From Thermoleophilia bacterium (GTDB lineage Bacteria > Actinomycetota > Thermoleophilia > Gaiellales > Gaiellaceae): a DNA stretch of 16,420 bases. Below, in pieces: positions 7,288 to 13,868 of the stretch. The stretch is taken from the NCBI GenBank assembly GCA_014534415.1, contig JACVRM010000036.1, positions 1 through 16,420 on the forward strand, in the 5' to 3' direction. Below the pieces are notes generated by a model. That model was not told where the DNA came from. It was given only the letters and a program-made list of their open reading frames with translations, and searched no databases. The first letter of the stretch is position 1; every line of letters begins with the position of its first letter. The position numbers and the translations under genes were made by a program.

Positions 7288-8213
7288 ACGTCGTCGTACT
7301 CGCGGGCGGCGTCGGGGGCGCCCGGTTCCTGCGCGCGCTGACCGAGGCCGGGCGCGACGTGACCGCCGTGGTCAACGTCGGCGACGACCTCGACGTGTAC
7401 GGCCTGCGCGTTTGCCCCGATCTCGACACCGTCCTCTACACCCTCGCCGGTCTCGGCGACGACGAGCGCGGCTGGGGCCGCGCGAACGAGACGTGGCACG
7501 CGCTCGAGACGCTGCGCGAGCTCGGGGCGGATGGGTGGTTCGCGCTCGGCGATCGGGATGTCGGCCTCCAACTGGTTCGCACCGAGGCGTTGCGCCGCGG
7601 CGACCCGCTCTCGGGCGTGACGGCGCGGCTGGCCGCGGCGCTCCGCGTGAGCACGCCCCTGCTGCCGGCGACGGACGACCAGCTGCGGACGTGGGTCGAG
7701 ACGCCGGCCGGCGCCTTCGCGTTCCAGGAGTGGTACGTCCGGCGAGGTCACCGAGACGACGTCGACGCCGTCCGTTTCGAGGGCGCCGAGACGGCTCGGC
7801 CGGCACCGGGCGTCGTCGAGGCGCTCGCCGCGGCCGACCTGATCGCGATTGCGCCGAGCAACCCGTACCTCAGCATCGCGCCGATCCTCTCCGTGGCCGG
7901 GATCCGGAGCGCGCTGGAGCAGCGCCGAGCACCCGCGGTTGCCGTCAGCCCGCTGATCGGCGGCCGAGCCGTCAAGGGGCCGGCGGCCCGGATGCTCGAG
8001 CGGCTGGCCGGCGGAACGACGCCCGCGCACGTCGCCTCCTGCTACGCGGGGCTCGTCGACGCGCTCGTGATCGACCCGGCGGACGCGGACGAGGCAGGCG
8101 CCGTGGAGGCGCTCGGGATCCGCGCCGTCGTTGTGCCGACGCTGATGGACGAGCCGGCACAGCGCCGGCGTCTCGCCGAAGCGGTGCTCGAGCGTGCCGG
8201 AGCCGTGGTGTGA
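7284..8213 (+). CDS. cofD: 2-phospho-L-lactate transferase (F420-0 / dehydro-F420-0 synthase)
   Basis: CofD/FbiA transfers the phospholactyl or enolpyruvyl phosphate group from the CofC product onto the deazaflavin Fo. The 309-residue protein has the Rossmann-like start VVLAGGVGGARF (4-15), VVNVGDDLDVYGLRVCPDLDTVLYTLAG (about 29-56), WFALGDRD (85-92) and IAPSNPYLSIAPIL, followed by PLIGGRAVKGPA. All are hallmarks of the family, and length is normal. Start GTG 7284 overlaps the cofC stop by four bases and there is no Shine-Dalgarno, so it is probably read by coupled re-initiation. The Fo synthase genes (fbiC or cofG/cofH) are not in the window. Confidence 0.95.
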   Translation: MNVVVLAGGVGGARFLRALTEAGRDVTAVVNVGDDLDVYGLRVCPDLDTVLYTLAGLGDDERGWGRANETWHALETLRELGADGWFALGDRDVGLQLVRTEALRRGDPLSGVTARLAAALRVSTPLLPATDDQLRTWVETPAGAFAFQEWYVRRGHRDDVDAVRFEGAETARPAPGVVEALAAADLIAIAPSNPYLSIAPILSVAGIRSALEQRRAPAVAVSPLIGGRAVKGPAARMLERLAGGTTPAHVASCYAGLVDALVIDPADADEAGAVEALGIRAVVVPTLMDEPAQRRRLAEAVLERAGAVV

Positions 8214-8277
8214 GCATCATCCGTGCAGACGAGCGCCCCCGCCGGTGCCCGTCCCGAAGCCGAAGGCGGTTCGCAGC

Positions 8278-8898
8278 GTGAGAGTGGCCATCGTCGGTGG
8301 AACGGGGGCGTTCGGACGCGCGCTCGCACAGCGGCTGCACGCGACGGGTGTAGACGTCGCGGTCGGGTCACGGGACGAGACGCGCGCCGCCGAGCTCGGC
8401 GCCGTCTACGGCGTGCACGGCGCGGCCAACGAGGAGGTCGTGCGCGACGCCGACCTCGTCATCCTCTCGGTGCGCTCGAAGGCCGCGCTCGAGATGGCAC
8501 GCTCCCTGGCGGACGCGATCGGCGACACGCCGCTGCTCTCGGTTGCCGCCGACCTCCGCTTCGACGCGGGCGCCGTCTACCCGGGCCGGCTCGGCCGCTC
8601 GCTCGCCGAGGAGATAGCGGACGTCGTGCGCGGCCCGGTCGTAGCCGGGTTCCAGTCGCTCGCGGCCGCCAGCCTCGCGCAGCCCGAACCGCCCGACGAG
8701 GACGTGCTCGTCTGCGGCGACGATGCGCAGGCAAAGCGCCTCGCGCTCGACTGCGGCGCGCGCCTCGTCGCCGGACGCGCCGTCGACGCCGGGCCGCTCG
8801 CGATCGCCCGGGCGCTGGAGGGTCTGACCGCGCTGCTGCTGAACGTGAACAGGCGCTTCGGGGTCGAGGCGGGCATCCGCATCACGAACCTCCCGTGA
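8278..8898 (+). CDS. npdG: F420-dependent NADP reductase
   Basis: NpdG moves hydride between reduced F420 and NADP+, linking the F420 pool to NADPH. The 206-residue protein starts with a Rossmann loop VAIVGGTGAFGRALAQRL (GGTGAFG at 7-13), then VAVGSRDETRA (the Ser-Arg after the second strand fits the NADP phosphate). It has LSVAADLRFD, VVAGFQSLAAASL and the family-typical tail LLLNVNRRFGVEAGIRITNLP. GTG 8278 is chosen because it begins directly at the Rossmann strand and has AAGGCGG shortly upstream. GTG 8245 is an in-frame alternative that adds 11 low-complexity residues. The gene sits between cofD and cofE, so reductase and cofactor are made together. Confidence 0.88.
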   Translation: MRVAIVGGTGAFGRALAQRLHATGVDVAVGSRDETRAAELGAVYGVHGAANEEVVRDADLVILSVRSKAALEMARSLADAIGDTPLLSVAADLRFDAGAVYPGRLGRSLAEEIADVVRGPVVAGFQSLAAASLAQPEPPDEDVLVCGDDAQAKRLALDCGARLVAGRAVDAGPLAIARALEGLTALLLNVNRRFGVEAGIRITNLP

Positions 8899-9635
8899 GC
8901 GAGGTTCGCGTGATCCCGCTGCGCGGCGTGCCGGCCGTGCAAGCGGGCGACGACCTCGCCGCGCTGGTGGCGGCGGCCGCCGAGCGCGCCGGCGGGCTCG
9001 AGGACGGCGACATCGTCGTCGTCGCGCAGAAGGTCGTCTCCAAGGCCGAGGGCCGTGTCGTCGCGCTCGCGGACGTCGAGCCGTCCGCGTTCGCGCAGGG
9101 GGCCGCCGGCGACCGCGATGCGCGGCACCTCGAGGTGATCTTGCGCGAGTCGGCGCGCGTCGTCCGCATGCGTTCTCCGCTCGTGATCGCGGAGACGCGA
9201 CACGGCTTCGTGTGCGCCTCGGCGGGCGTCGACGCGTCGAACGCGCCCGCCGCCGGCACGCTCGTTCTGCTCCCGCTCGATCCCGACGCCTCCGCCGGGC
9301 GCATTCGTGCCCGGCTCACCGAGCGGACCGGCCGGCGCGTCGGCGTGATCGTCAGCGACTCGTTCGGGCGGCCGTGGCGTCAGGGGACGACCGACGTGGC
9401 CATCGGCGTCGCCGGGGTCCGCGCGCTCCTCGACCTGCGCGGCGAGCGCGACCCGACCGGGTACGAGCTCCGCACAACGACGATCGCCACCGCCGACGAG
9501 ATCGCGGGTGCTGCGGAGCTCGTGATGGGCAAGACGGCGGGCATCCCGGCGGCGCTCGTGCGCGGGCTGGACGTGGCCGGCGACGGCAGCGCGCGAGAGC
9601 TCGTCATGCCGCCCGATCGCGACCTGTTCCGCTAG
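8895..9635 (+). CDS. cofE: F420-0:gamma-L-glutamate ligase, single-domain
   Basis: CofE adds gamma-linked glutamates to F420-0 using GTP. The 246-residue protein shows AGDDLAAL, DIVVVAQKVVSKAEGR (39-54), SPLVIAETRHGFVCASAGVDASN (94-116, metal-site GVDASN), GVIVSDSFGRPWRQGTTDVAIGVAG (150-174) and AAELVMGKTAGIPAALVRG (206-224). It lacks the C-terminal FMN nitroreductase domain that mycobacterial FbiB carries for reducing dehydro-F420-0. A separate reductase would be needed if the pathway starts from phosphoenolpyruvate. Start GTG 8895 overlaps the npdG stop (GTGA). The TAG stop lies inside the -10 of the next gene. Confidence 0.95.
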   Translation: MSEVRVIPLRGVPAVQAGDDLAALVAAAAERAGGLEDGDIVVVAQKVVSKAEGRVVALADVEPSAFAQGAAGDRDARHLEVILRESARVVRMRSPLVIAETRHGFVCASAGVDASNAPAAGTLVLLPLDPDASAGRIRARLTERTGRRVGVIVSDSFGRPWRQGTTDVAIGVAGVRALLDLRGERDPTGYELRTTTIATADEIAGAAELVMGKTAGIPAALVRGLDVAGDGSARELVMPPDRDLFR

Positions 9636-9638
9636 TTT
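9633..9638 (+). promoter_or_regulatory. -10 (TAGTTT) of the DUF6328 gene, leaderless
   Basis: TAGTTT includes the TAG stop of cofE and ends 8 bases before GTG 9647. A transcript from it would start at or next to the start codon. Read-through from the F420 operon is also possible. Confidence 0.55.
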
Positions 9639-9646
9639 CGCCTTCA

Positions 9647-10156
9647 GTGGCGGAGGACGACGGCCAGCCGGACGAGAAGGACCCCGGCGACGAGGTTATC
9701 GAGCTCCTCAACGAGCTCCGCGTGGCTCTGCCGGGCGTCCAGGTGCTCTTCGCGTTCCTGCTCGCGGTGCCGTTCACGAGCCGCTTCCAGCAGGTCACCG
9801 AGCTCCAGAAGGACGCGTTCTTCGCGGCACTGCTCGCCACGACGCTCGGGTCGATCCTGCTCATCGCCCCCTCCGCGTACCACCGGATGCGCTGGCGCGA
9901 GGCGTCCGACGAGACGCTCTTGCGCGTCTCGAACCGCCTCGCGATCGCCGGCACGGTCTTCCTCGCGGTCGGGATGGCCGCCGCGGTCTTCCTCATCACC
10001 GACCTCCTCTTCAAGGGCGCGATGACGGCGATCGTGACGGCGGCGACCGCCGGGACGTTTGCGTGGTTCTGGTACGGACTACCGCTGCTCCACCGCGCCC
10101 GTCACGAGGCGGTGGAGGAGACTACGGCCGCCGGCGCCCGACGTAGACCTCGGTGA
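9647..10156 (+). CDS. DUF6328-like four-helix membrane protein
   Basis: This is a 169-residue inner-membrane protein of unknown function. Relatives are often annotated loosely as antiporters, without evidence that I know of. It has an acidic cytoplasmic N-terminus (VAEDDGQPDEKDPGDE), then ELLNELRVALPGVQVLFAFLLAVPF, the most typical family stretch. Four hydrophobic segments lie at about 29-46, 58-76, 97-118 and 125-146, with IAPSAYHRMRW in the loop after the second. The C-terminus is short and basic. GTG 9647 was chosen because it starts just before the conserved region and has TAGTTT 8 bases upstream. The end overlaps the convergent methyltransferase gene by 35 bases, so there is no room for a terminator. 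Confidence 0.82.
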   Translation: MAEDDGQPDEKDPGDEVIELLNELRVALPGVQVLFAFLLAVPFTSRFQQVTELQKDAFFAALLATTLGSILLIAPSAYHRMRWREASDETLLRVSNRLAIAGTVFLAVGMAAAVFLITDLLFKGAMTAIVTAATAGTFAWFWYGLPLLHRARHEAVEETTAAGARRRPR

Positions 10157-10925
10157 TGTAGGGGAGCCCGAAGCGCTCGCGGCCGCGCGTCTCCGGATCG
10201 GAGCGCAGGATCCGCTCGATGTCGGCGAGCACGCGCCCGCGGTGCTCGTCCGGCAGCGCCGCGACGAAGCTGATGGACAGAAACCGAGCGATGTGATCGT
10301 CGACGGTCGCCTCGTGCTCGTGACGGAACTCGTGCTCCTCGAGCCGCGTGAAGAGGTCGGTCTCCGCGAAGGCCGCTCGCCAGCGCTCGCTGCGCAGGCG
10401 CTCCGCCTCGGCCACGTCCTCCGCGGAGAGATGCGTGCGGACGGCGACCTCGATGACGCGCTGGACGTCCGCCACCCAGCGCCGCGAGTCGTCGCGCGTG
10501 TTCCAGAGAACCGCCAGACCGCCGTCAGGCCGCAGCACGCGGTGGATCTCCGGCAGGGCGCGGTCGAGGTAGAACCAGTGGAACGACGTGGCGGCGGTGA
10601 CGAGATCCGCCGAGGCCTCAGGAAGCGGGATCGCCTCGGCGGTGCCCGCGACGGCCTCGGCGGCGGGCACCGCGGCCGTCAGCTGCGCGCGCATCTCCGC
10701 GACCGGCTCGACGGCGATCACCCGCGCTCCGGTCGCGGTGAGCTCGCGTGTGAACTTGCCGGTGCCCGCGCCCAGGTCGACGACGGTCTTCGATTCGTCG
10801 AGGCCGAACTCGTCGGCGAGGAGGTCGACGACTTCACGCGGATAGCCGGGCCGCGTCCGCTCGTAGACGTCGGCGACCGAGCCGAAGCCGCGCTCGGCGA
10901 CGCGGTGTACGCGCGGCGTGGTCAC
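10122..10925 (-). CDS. Class I SAM-dependent methyltransferase (Methyltransf_11-like)
   Basis: A soluble 267-residue enzyme of unknown substrate. SAM-binding motif I is VVDLGAGTGKFTREL (48-62), with acidic Glu73 at the end of the second strand (IAVEP). A TAEAIPLPEASADLVTAATSFHWF stretch (about 95-118) and HRVLRPDGGLAVLW (128-141) complete the usual Methyltransf_11 pattern. The N-terminal FGSVADVYERTRPGYP is common in this group, which includes trans-aconitate methyltransferase-like enzymes. GTG 10925 overlaps the stop of the upstream cupin gene by four bases, so the two form a coupled operon. The stop lies inside the 3' end of the convergent DUF6328 gene. Confidence 0.88.
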   Translation of the reverse strand: MTTPRVHRVAERGFGSVADVYERTRPGYPREVVDLLADEFGLDESKTVVDLGAGTGKFTRELTATGARVIAVEPVAEMRAQLTAAVPAAEAVAGTAEAIPLPEASADLVTAATSFHWFYLDRALPEIHRVLRPDGGLAVLWNTRDDSRRWVADVQRVIEVAVRTHLSAEDVAEAERLRSERWRAAFAETDLFTRLEEHEFRHEHEATVDDHIARFLSISFVAALPDEHRGRVLADIERILRSDPETRGRERFGLPYITEVYVGRRRP

Positions 10926-11239
10926 GTCTTCGCGGGCGCGAAGACCACGAGCGTGGTGAGGTCCTCCTCGATCGCGTGGAAGCGGTGCTCGACGTGCTTC
11001 GCCACGAAGAGCACCGTCCCGGGCCCGACCGGCCGGCTCTCGTCTTCAACGAGAAACTGCGCGCGCCCCTCGACGACGTAGTAGACCTCGTCCTCGTTGT
11101 GCGGCTGCTGCTCGTCGGTCGCCCCGGCGGGCAGCCGGTAGATCGTCATGCTGAGCGACGGCGCGCGGAAGAACTCCATCGACGGCGAGCCGGCCGCCGC
11201 GTGTCTCTCGAGCAGCGGGCCGATGTCCCACGCGTCCAC
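10922..11239 (-). CDS. Small single-domain cupin
   Basis: A 105-residue beta-barrel protein, substrate unknown. Cupin motif 1 is present with normal spacing (G39...Q45-P-H47...E51...G58), but the first metal-ligand position is Gln45 rather than His. Motif 2 keeps His85 (VEHRF). The remaining ligands His47, Glu51 and His85 could still hold a metal. The start is GTG 11239, with TACGGT six bases upstream on this strand. It is the first gene of a two-gene operon with the methyltransferase and diverges from the gene at 11268. Such small cupins are enzymes or ligand sensors in other settings, and nothing here decides between them. Confidence 0.85.
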   Translation of the reverse strand: MDAWDIGPLLERHAAAGSPSMEFFRAPSLSMTIYRLPAGATDEQQPHNEDEVYYVVEGRAQFLVEDESRPVGPGTVLFVAKHVEHRFHAIEEDLTTLVVFAPAKT

Positions 11240-11245
11240 GCGGCG

Positions 11246-11251
11246 ACCGTA
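11246..11251 (-). promoter_or_regulatory. -10 (TACGGT) of the cupin-methyltransferase operon, leaderless
   Basis: On the minus strand TACGGT ends 6 bases before GTG 11239. There is no Shine-Dalgarno. Confidence 0.55.
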
Positions 11252-11255
11252 CCAC

Positions 11256-11261
11256 TACGCT
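11256..11261 (+). promoter_or_regulatory. -10 (TACGCT) of the MBL-fold gene, leaderless
   Basis: TACGCT ends 6 bases before GTG 11268. The two -10 elements face away from each other within a 28-base intergenic gap. Confidence 0.55.
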
Positions 11262-11267
11262 CCGGCC

Positions 11268-11876
11268 GTGGAGTTCCGCTGGGTCGACGAGTGGGACGGC
11301 GGGTTCGGCTGGCTCGTCGACGAGGTCCGCGCGCGCACCGGGCACGCGCTGCTCGCGGACCGCGGCGTCTGGCTCGTCGACCCGGTCGACGTACCCGGTC
11401 TCGATGAGCGCGTGCAGGCGGCCGGCGAGCCGCACGCCGTCGTGCAGCTGCTCGACCGGCACAATCGCGACTCGGAGAGGCTCGCCACGCGGCTCGGCGT
11501 GCCGCACCTCCGAGTCCCGCACGACGGCGCCGGCACGCCGTTCGTGTTCCTGCCGCTCGTCGACATGCGCGGCTGGCGCGAGGTCGCGCTCTGGTGGCCG
11601 GAGCGGCGCGTGCTCGTCGCCGGCGACGCGCTCGGCACGCTGCCCTACTTCCTCGGACGCGGCGACCGGCTCGGCGTCTACCCGTGGCTGCGCTTGACAC
11701 CGCCGCCCGCGCTCCGGCTCGTCGAGCCGAAACGCGTCCTTTGCGGCCATGGCGAGGGCGTCCACGACGACGCAGCCGGTGCGCTTCGCGAGGCGCTCGC
11801 GACGTCCCGCCGCCGCATGCCGGGGGCCGCGTGGAACGGCATGCGCTTCCTCGCCCGCGCCGTTGGCCGGCGCTGA
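11268..11876 (+). CDS. Metallo-beta-lactamase-fold protein with degenerate metal site
   Basis: A 202-residue soluble protein that follows the MBL fold in outline: an early strand pair (VWLVDPVDVPGLDERV), a turn where HxHxDH is expected, VLVAGDALG (115-123, Asp120) and RVLCGHGEGV (156-165, His161). The HxHxDH box reads Arg64-His-Asn66-Arg-Asp68-Ser69, so only the Asp is kept. Full dinuclear zinc hydrolase activity is therefore unlikely, though one metal could bind at Asp68, Asp120 and His161. GTG 11268 is preferred over upstream in-frame codons because those run through the cupin gene and the -10 spacing fits. It ends 3 bases from the convergent split-barrel gene. Family assignment is moderate. 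Confidence 0.72.
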   Translation: MEFRWVDEWDGGFGWLVDEVRARTGHALLADRGVWLVDPVDVPGLDERVQAAGEPHAVVQLLDRHNRDSERLATRLGVPHLRVPHDGAGTPFVFLPLVDMRGWREVALWWPERRVLVAGDALGTLPYFLGRGDRLGVYPWLRLTPPPALRLVEPKRVLCGHGEGVHDDAAGALREALATSRRRMPGAAWNGMRFLARAVGRR

Positions 11877-11879
11877 CCG

Positions 11880-12407
11880 TTACGAGCTCGCCTCGTAGAC
11901 CTCGGTTCGCTCCCAGGTCATCTGCCCGTCGGCGTCCACCCTGGCAGTCACGAAGATGCCCGTGCCGAGCGCGGGCTCATCGAAGAGCTTCACGCGACGA
12001 GGCCGGAACCGGTAGAAGCGGTATGCAGCGAGATCCGTTTCGGCGTATGCCGTGAAGCGGTTGGCGTAAGCCGCACCCGCATCGCGAGCGGCGCGGCCGC
12101 CGACCTCCCGGGCCGAACCGAAGAGCTGGATGCCGCGGTCGGGCTGCGCCCACGACTGACCGGAGTCGAACACGGCAACCGCCACGGAGCGGTTCGTTCG
12201 CAGGTTTCTCGAATGGCGCGCGTGCGGCTCAGAGAGCCAAACGATGCGGAAGTCGTGCGTCCACGCGAAGTACGCGGTGTTGATGTGAGCGCGGTTGCCG
12301 GGCCCGACGGTCGCAATCGCGCACAGCGTCGAGGCGTCCAGCAGGCGCTGCGCTGTTGCAGCCAATTCTCGACGAGCGATGCGGCGGGTCGATCGCAGGA
12401 TGGGCAT
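11880..12407 (-). CDS. Pyridoxamine-5'-phosphate-oxidase-like split-barrel protein (FMN or F420 binding)
   Basis: A 175-residue protein of the PNPOx-like split-barrel superfamily. Visible features are a helical N-terminus (ARRELAATAQRLLD), ATVGPGNRAHINTAYFAW (32-49), IVWLSEPHARHSRNLRTNRSVAVAVFDS (55-82, the cofactor-phosphate side of the barrel) and a QLFGSAREV strand (94-102). The family binds FMN, F420, haem or biliverdin, and sequence alone does not decide which. An F420 operon 3 kb away makes F420 worth testing. ATG 12407 is chosen because AAGGAGG lies 5 bases upstream. ATG 12446 is in frame but has no ribosome site and would reach into the promoter of the divergent gene. Confidence 0.85.
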   Translation of the reverse strand: MPILRSTRRIARRELAATAQRLLDASTLCAIATVGPGNRAHINTAYFAWTHDFRIVWLSEPHARHSRNLRTNRSVAVAVFDSGQSWAQPDRGIQLFGSAREVGGRAARDAGAAYANRFTAYAETDLAAYRFYRFRPRRVKLFDEPALGTGIFVTARVDADGQMTWERTEVYEASS

Positions 12408-12412
12408 GCGGG

Positions 12413-12419
12413 CCTCCTT
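12413..12419 (-). promoter_or_regulatory. Strong Shine-Dalgarno AAGGAGG deciding the split-barrel start
   Basis: On the minus strand AAGGAGG sits 5 bases before ATG 12407. This start is clearly leadered, unlike most first genes in the window. Confidence 0.75.
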
Positions 12420-12443
12420 TTCGGACACCTTCTCGAACGCGCG

Positions 12444-12451
12444 CATAATCG
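12444..12451. promoter_or_regulatory. Shared bidirectional -10 box (CATAAT on +, GATTAT on -)
   Basis: CATAAT (12444-12449, +) ends 8 bases before GTG 12458 of the FAD dehydrogenase. The same A/T-rich core read on the minus strand gives GATTAT (12451-12446), which would place a transcript start about 30 bases before ATG 12407 and leave room for its ribosome site. It is the only A/T-rich cluster in the 50-base gap. Confidence 0.5.
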
Positions 12452-12457
12452 ACGCTC

Positions 12458-13822
12458 GTGGAGCTGTCCTCGGCGCTGGCCGAAGTCCTCGGCGACGCGA
12501 GCCGGGTATCGACCGGCGACTCGCTGTTGGAACAGCACGCGGGCGACCTGACCTACCATCCGCCCCACCGGCCCGACGTGGTCGTCTCGCCGACGAGCAC
12601 CGACGAGGTCGCCCGCGTGCTGGCGCTCGCCGACCGCGAGCGCGTGCCGGTGGTTGCGTCGGGCGCCCGTACGAGCCTGGAAGGTCACGTCATCCCCGTG
12701 CAGGGCGGCATCGCGCTCGACCTGACCGGGCTCGACCGCATTCTCGCCGTCGACGCGCTCGACCTCTCCGCGACGGTGGAGGCGGGCGTCACGCGCCTTC
12801 GTTTGAACGAGCGTCTCGGCCGCGACGGGCTCGTCTTCCCGGTGGATCCCGGCGCCGACGCGACGCTCGGCGGCATGGCGGCGACGAACGCGAGCGGTAC
12901 GACGACCGTCCGCTACGGCGGCATGCGCGCCCACGTGCTCGCGCTCCAGGTGGTGCTGGCCAGCGGCCGCGTCGTGCGCACCGGCAGCCGCGCGCGGAAG
13001 TCTTCGGCCGGCTACGACCTCACCTCGCTCTTCATCGGCTCGGAGGGCACGCTCGGCGTGATCACCGAGCTGACGCTGCGCGTACACGGAATACGCGAGC
13101 ACGTCGTCGCCGTCCGCGCTGCCTTCGCGGAGCTCGACGCCGCGTGCGCCGGCGCCGTCGCGCTCGTGGGCGCGGGCGTCTCGGTCGAGCGCCTGGAGCT
13201 CCTGGACGCGCCCACGCTGCGCGCCGTCAATGCGTACAAGGGCACGTCCTACGACGAGGCGCCGAGCCTCTTCTTCGAGCTGGCGGGCACGGAGGCGGGC
13301 GTCGACGGCGATCTTGCCGCCAGCCGGGAGCTCCTCGAGGGCTGCCACGCGTTCCAGGTCGAGCACGACCCGACGGCGCGCCACCGTCTCTGGGAGGCAC
13401 GCCACCACGTTCTCTTCGCCCTCGTCGCCGCCTCGCCGGGGCGTGAGCACATGAGCACGGACGTCTGCGTACCGATCTTCCGCCTGCCGGAGGCGCTTCG
13501 CCACGCGCGGCGTGCGATCGATGAGCGCGACCTCGACGCGGCGATCGTCGCGCACGCCGGCGACGGCAACTACCACGTGCTCTTCATGCTCGATCCCACC
13601 GACCCGTCGGAGCTCGAGCGCGCGCGTTCCCTGAACGACGAGATCGTCGAGTGGGCGCTTGCGCACGGCGGCACGTGCACCGGCGAGCACGGCATCGGGC
13701 TCGGCAAGATCGCCTACCTCGAGCGCGAGCACGGCGATCTCGTGCCGCTCATGCGCGGCGTCAAGCGGCTGCTCGACCCGCACGGCATCCTGAACCCCGG
13801 CAAGGTGCTTCCGAACCCCTAA
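12458..13822 (+). CDS. FAD-linked D-lactate dehydrogenase-like oxidase (GlcD/LDHD group)
   Basis: It oxidises a D-2-hydroxy acid, probably D-lactate or glycolate, with electrons passed on to an unknown acceptor. The 454-residue protein has the PCMH FAD domain: RPDVVVSPTSTDEVARVL (38-55), VVASGARTSLEGH (65-77), VDPGADATLGGMAATNASGTTTVRYG (129-154) and LFIGSEGTLGVITELTLRV (191-209). The C-terminal domain has STDVCVPIFRLPEAL (333-347), AHAGDGNYH (365-373), TCTGEHGIGLGK (406-417) and LDPHGILNPGKVLP. SLEGH and TDVCVPI resemble the LDHD type more than GlcD. No iron-sulfur partner (GlcF/LldE) or GlcE lies next to it. Start GTG 12458 fits the -10 at 12444. Confidence 0.92.
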   Translation: MELSSALAEVLGDASRVSTGDSLLEQHAGDLTYHPPHRPDVVVSPTSTDEVARVLALADRERVPVVASGARTSLEGHVIPVQGGIALDLTGLDRILAVDALDLSATVEAGVTRLRLNERLGRDGLVFPVDPGADATLGGMAATNASGTTTVRYGGMRAHVLALQVVLASGRVVRTGSRARKSSAGYDLTSLFIGSEGTLGVITELTLRVHGIREHVVAVRAAFAELDAACAGAVALVGAGVSVERLELLDAPTLRAVNAYKGTSYDEAPSLFFELAGTEAGVDGDLAASRELLEGCHAFQVEHDPTARHRLWEARHHVLFALVAASPGREHMSTDVCVPIFRLPEALRHARRAIDERDLDAAIVAHAGDGNYHVLFMLDPTDPSELERARSLNDEIVEWALAHGGTCTGEHGIGLGKIAYLEREHGDLVPLMRGVKRLLDPHGILNPGKVLPNP

Positions 13823-13856
13823 CCAAGGCTTGGCCGGGGCCTGGAGCGGCCGCCGC

Positions 13857-13862
13857 TACGGT
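13857..13862 (+). promoter_or_regulatory. -10 (TACGGT) of the double-cupredoxin gene, leaderless
   Basis: TACGGT ends 6 bases before ATG 13869. There is no Shine-Dalgarno between them. A weak TTGGCC at 13830 is too far upstream (21-base spacer) to count as a good -35. Confidence 0.55.
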
Positions 13863-13868
13863 CGGGAC

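Noticed and set aside
8194..8277. Longer npdG start giving an extra Pro-rich N-terminus
   Set aside because: The extension overlaps cofD, is low-complexity, and precedes the Rossmann strand where the family begins.
11990..13783. Minus-strand open frame of 597 codons across the FAD dehydrogenase
   Set aside because: It overlaps two confidently identified genes, and its sequence shows only the composition bias of antisense GC-rich DNA.
13823..13833. CCAAGGCTTGG palindrome just after the FAD dehydrogenase stop
   Set aside because: A 5-bp stem with a one-base centre cannot form a useful hairpin, and there is no T run.
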